Shown: positions 6,315 through 7,362 of the stretch, piece after piece
How positions within the stretch are numbered: the stretch's first letter is position 1
Layout of the letters: each line of letters starts with the position of its first letter
Program-made: the position numbers and the translations under genes
Assembly (NCBI GenBank): GCA_020056895.1
Contig: JAGVGV010000060.1
Span: 1 to 7,362, forward strand
DNA: 7,362 nt
DNA from: Deltaproteobacteria bacterium
Lineage (GTDB): Bacteria > Desulfobacterota > Desulfarculia > Adiutricales > JAGVGV01
Direction of reading: 5' to 3'
The notes under the pieces: generated by a model
Told to the model about the DNA's origin: nothing
Seen by the model: only the letters and a program-made list of their open reading frames with translations
The model's database searches: none

Positions 6315-7034
6315 TTAGGTTTCGTCCAGGCACTTCTTGGCCATCACCCGGTGCTGAAAGGCCCGGTCCAGGGCGTACGCCCGGATGGTTCGGGCCGCCC
6401 GAGTCAGTTCCAGCGTCAGGGCCGCGTTTTCGTCCAGGGACAAGCCCCCCACCAGCCGGTCCCGCAAAGCCATTTCCCGGTCCACCATTTCCCCGGCCAG
6501 TTGAGGGTAATACGACCATTCCTCGGGTCGGAACCCCATGTCCAGCCCCCGCTTCAATATCCTGCCCGTCCGGACTTCCTCGGGGCCGTACGCTTCCGGA
6601 GCCAGCGGCCGGAGGACCTGGATTTCCAGGAACCGGTTCAGATCGGATTCGCTCAAACCCGTGGCCGAAAGAAAGGCCGACCGGCCCAGCGGCGGTTCCT
6701 TTTCGGTTCCGAAAATGGCTTCCTGAAGTTCCAGCAGCAAGGCCGCGTCGCCCCCTTGGTTCTGGTGCCGAACGAACTTCCGGATGGCGGCCAGGGGCAG
6801 CCGGTGGCGGGTTTGGGCTTCGCGGATGAAGGCGGCCCGGTCCACGGTGGCGGGATGATAGTGGGCCACGTTGGGCCGGGTTCGGATGGGTTCGGGCAGC
6901 AGGCCTTCCGCGAGGTAGTACAAAAGGGTGCTTTTGGGCAAACCGGTGAGCCGGCACAGGTCTTTCATCTTGAGCCACCCGGAGGGGGGCGTGGCGGTTG
7001 GAGTGCGTTCGGATGAGGTTGGCTGGTGATTCAT
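6315..7034 (-). CDS. MerR-family transcriptional regulator
   Basis: A 239-residue DNA-binding regulator. After a Ser/Thr/Pro-rich tail of about 19 residues, the MerR helix-turn-helix begins at WLKMKDLCRLTGLPKSTLLYYLAEGLL (20-46). The wing follows (ending near AHYHPATVDR), then a RHRLPLAAIRKFV segment typical of the family. The rest (about 80-239) is an effector region of unknown ligand, longer than in metal-sensing MerR proteins and without a clear metal-binding Cys cluster. The start at the ATG at 7034 is preferred: it matches a promoter that would give a leaderless mRNA, and no Shine-Dalgarno precedes it. An in-frame TTG at 7115 would add 27 residues running across that promoter, and the ATG at 6968 would sit right at the helix-turn-helix. 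The following flavoprotein gene is only 28 bp away, so that gene is the likely regulatory target, together with autoregulation (inference). Confidence 0.88.
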   Translation of the reverse strand: MNHQPTSSERTPTATPPSGWLKMKDLCRLTGLPKSTLLYYLAEGLLPEPIRTRPNVAHYHPATVDRAAFIREAQTRHRLPLAAIRKFVRHQNQGGDAALLLELQEAIFGTEKEPPLGRSAFLSATGLSESDLNRFLEIQVLRPLAPEAYGPEEVRTGRILKRGLDMGFRPEEWSYYPQLAGEMVDREMALRDRLVGGLSLDENAALTLELTRAARTIRAYALDRAFQHRVMAKKCLDET

Positions 7035-7041
7035 GGGGGGA

Positions 7042-7070
7042 AGGATGCCACGAAAAACGTTATGTGTCAA
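7042..7070 (-). promoter_or_regulatory. Candidate promoter of the merR-type gene, giving a leaderless mRNA
   Basis: On the minus strand a perfect TTGACA (7070 to 7065) is followed after 17 bp by CATCCT (7047 to 7042), which matches the -10 consensus at three positions, including the conserved A2 and T6. The expected start of transcription, about 7 nt downstream, falls at or next to the A of the ATG at 7034. The bases just before the ATG are pyrimidine-rich (CTTCCCCCC) and cannot act as a ribosome binding site. The poor -10 would suit a promoter that needs an activator. Confidence 0.45.
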
Positions 7071-7080
7071 GCGGCGCTTG
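7068..7080. promoter_or_regulatory. Inverted repeat overlapping the merR-type promoter (possible operator)
   Basis: CAAGCG-G-CGCTTG is a perfect 6-bp inverted repeat around a single central base. It overlaps the first bases of the TTGACA hexamer and lies between the divergent regulator and lipoprotein genes. MerR proteins bind dyads at their own promoters, usually between -35 and -10 with a long spacer. This dyad is instead at the upstream edge of the -35, so it could be a repressor site of this or another regulator. Confidence 0.35.
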
Positions 7081-7193
7081 TCGTTTATTCGTCCGCCATT
7101 TTTTCCTATCCCCAAGGGCCTCGAATATGGTTCAATTCTCCTTCACCCGGCGGGGCCTTCCGATTGAGTCCAGAGGACCAGCCGTTTCGAACC

Positions 7194-7218
7194 CCGCCTT
7201 CCCGCACGATGAAGGCGG
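7194..7218 (+). repeat. Inverted repeat upstream of the lipoprotein gene
   Basis: CCGCCTTC (7194-7201) pairs perfectly with GAAGGCGG (7211-7218) around a 9-nt loop, making an 8-bp GC-rich stem. It ends 37 bp before the lipoprotein ATG and would lie in its 5' leader if transcription starts further upstream. There is no T-run. It may be an operator or an mRNA leader hairpin. No convincing promoter for the lipoprotein gene was found in 7081-7255. Confidence 0.35.
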
Positions 7219-7255
7219 CCCGCCGGCGACGCGGAGGCGATAATAGGACGTGGTC

Positions 7256-7362
7256 ATGAGACGACTTTTTTTGCTTTTTGTGCTGATCGCCCTGGCGGGC
7301 TGCTCGGGCGGCGAAGATAACGTGAAACCCGATGTTGCCGGCGGAGCGGCCGGTCCGGCTCC
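7256..7362 (+). CDS. Lipoprotein, N-terminal fragment (3'-partial)
   Basis: Only the first 35 codons are in the window. They encode a classic lipoprotein signal peptide: Arg2-Arg3, a hydrophobic core LFLLFVLIA, and a lipobox LAGC with the lipidated cysteine at residue 16. A polar, then Gly/Ala/Pro-rich linker follows. The mature protein would be anchored to the inner or outer membrane; its function cannot be read from this part. Asp follows Cys only after several residues (SGGED), so the simple +2 Asp inner-membrane retention signal is absent. The ATG is supported by AGGA at 7245-7248, 7 nt upstream. An in-frame GTG at 7250 is too close to that site. The frame runs off the right edge, and the gene is divergent from the MerR regulator. 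Confidence 0.75.
   Translation, partial: MRRLFLLFVLIALAGCSGGEDNVKPDVAGGAAGPA

Noticed and set aside
5513..6829. A 438-codon open frame on the + strand opposite the first flavoprotein and the MerR gene.
   Set aside because: It is antisense to two genes with clear family motifs, and its product is Pro/Arg/Gly-rich low-complexity sequence with no recognisable domain.
7118..7175. A possible third, decayed copy of the palindromic element (CCTCGAATATGG...CAATTCTCC and CCAGAGGACC).
   Set aside because: The resemblance to parts of element B is short and gapped, and the nested stems are absent. It is probably chance.

Overview
This is a bacterial chromosomal window of high GC content, estimated by eye at about 60%. 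It has six complete or nearly complete genes plus the start of a seventh. The gene content suggests an anaerobe of the former Deltaproteobacteria (Desulfobacterota): two flavodoxin-fold flavoproteins carrying compact iron-sulfur-type cysteine motifs, one fused to an SCP2 lipid-binding domain, a MerR-type regulator and a diguanylate cyclase. That placement is an inference, because there is no rRNA or marker gene here.

Layout. The left third (2-2673, + strand) holds the end of a transport operon: a 12-segment membrane protein of the putative ABC-exporter permease type, cut at its 5' side by the window edge, and a PHP-family metal-dependent phosphoesterase whose ATG overlaps the permease stop codon (ATGA). 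A short gap between converging genes (2674-2730) with weak hairpins separates it from a minus-strand cluster. Read in the direction of transcription, that cluster is a MerR-family regulator (7034-6315), a compact-cysteine flavoprotein (6286-5504), a second and longer flavoprotein with a C-terminal SCP2 domain (5301-4240), and a diguanylate cyclase with a DUF484/GAF-like sensor region (3897-2731). The cyclase probably has its own promoter. A lipoprotein gene begins at 7256 on the + strand, divergent from the regulator, and runs off the right edge.

The MerR gene and the first flavoprotein are 28 bp apart and look co-transcribed. The regulator probably controls the flavoprotein(s), which would reduce a small molecule, quinone or other electron acceptor. 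The regulator has no Shine-Dalgarno sequence; a TTGACA-type promoter is placed so that transcription would start almost exactly at its ATG.

The most unusual feature is a pair of long imperfect-palindrome elements (about 4108-4231 and 5374-5501). Each lies a few bases 3' of the stop codon of one of the two flavoprotein genes, in the same orientation. They share a 20-nt identical core and the same nested stem-loop layout. Their stems differ at seven paired positions where both partners changed together and pairing was kept. This is direct evidence that the folded structure, not just the sequence, is conserved. The elements may be a dispersed palindromic repeat family, RNA 3'-end structures, or leader elements of the next gene.

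No tRNA, rRNA, CRISPR array, transposase or integrase was seen.
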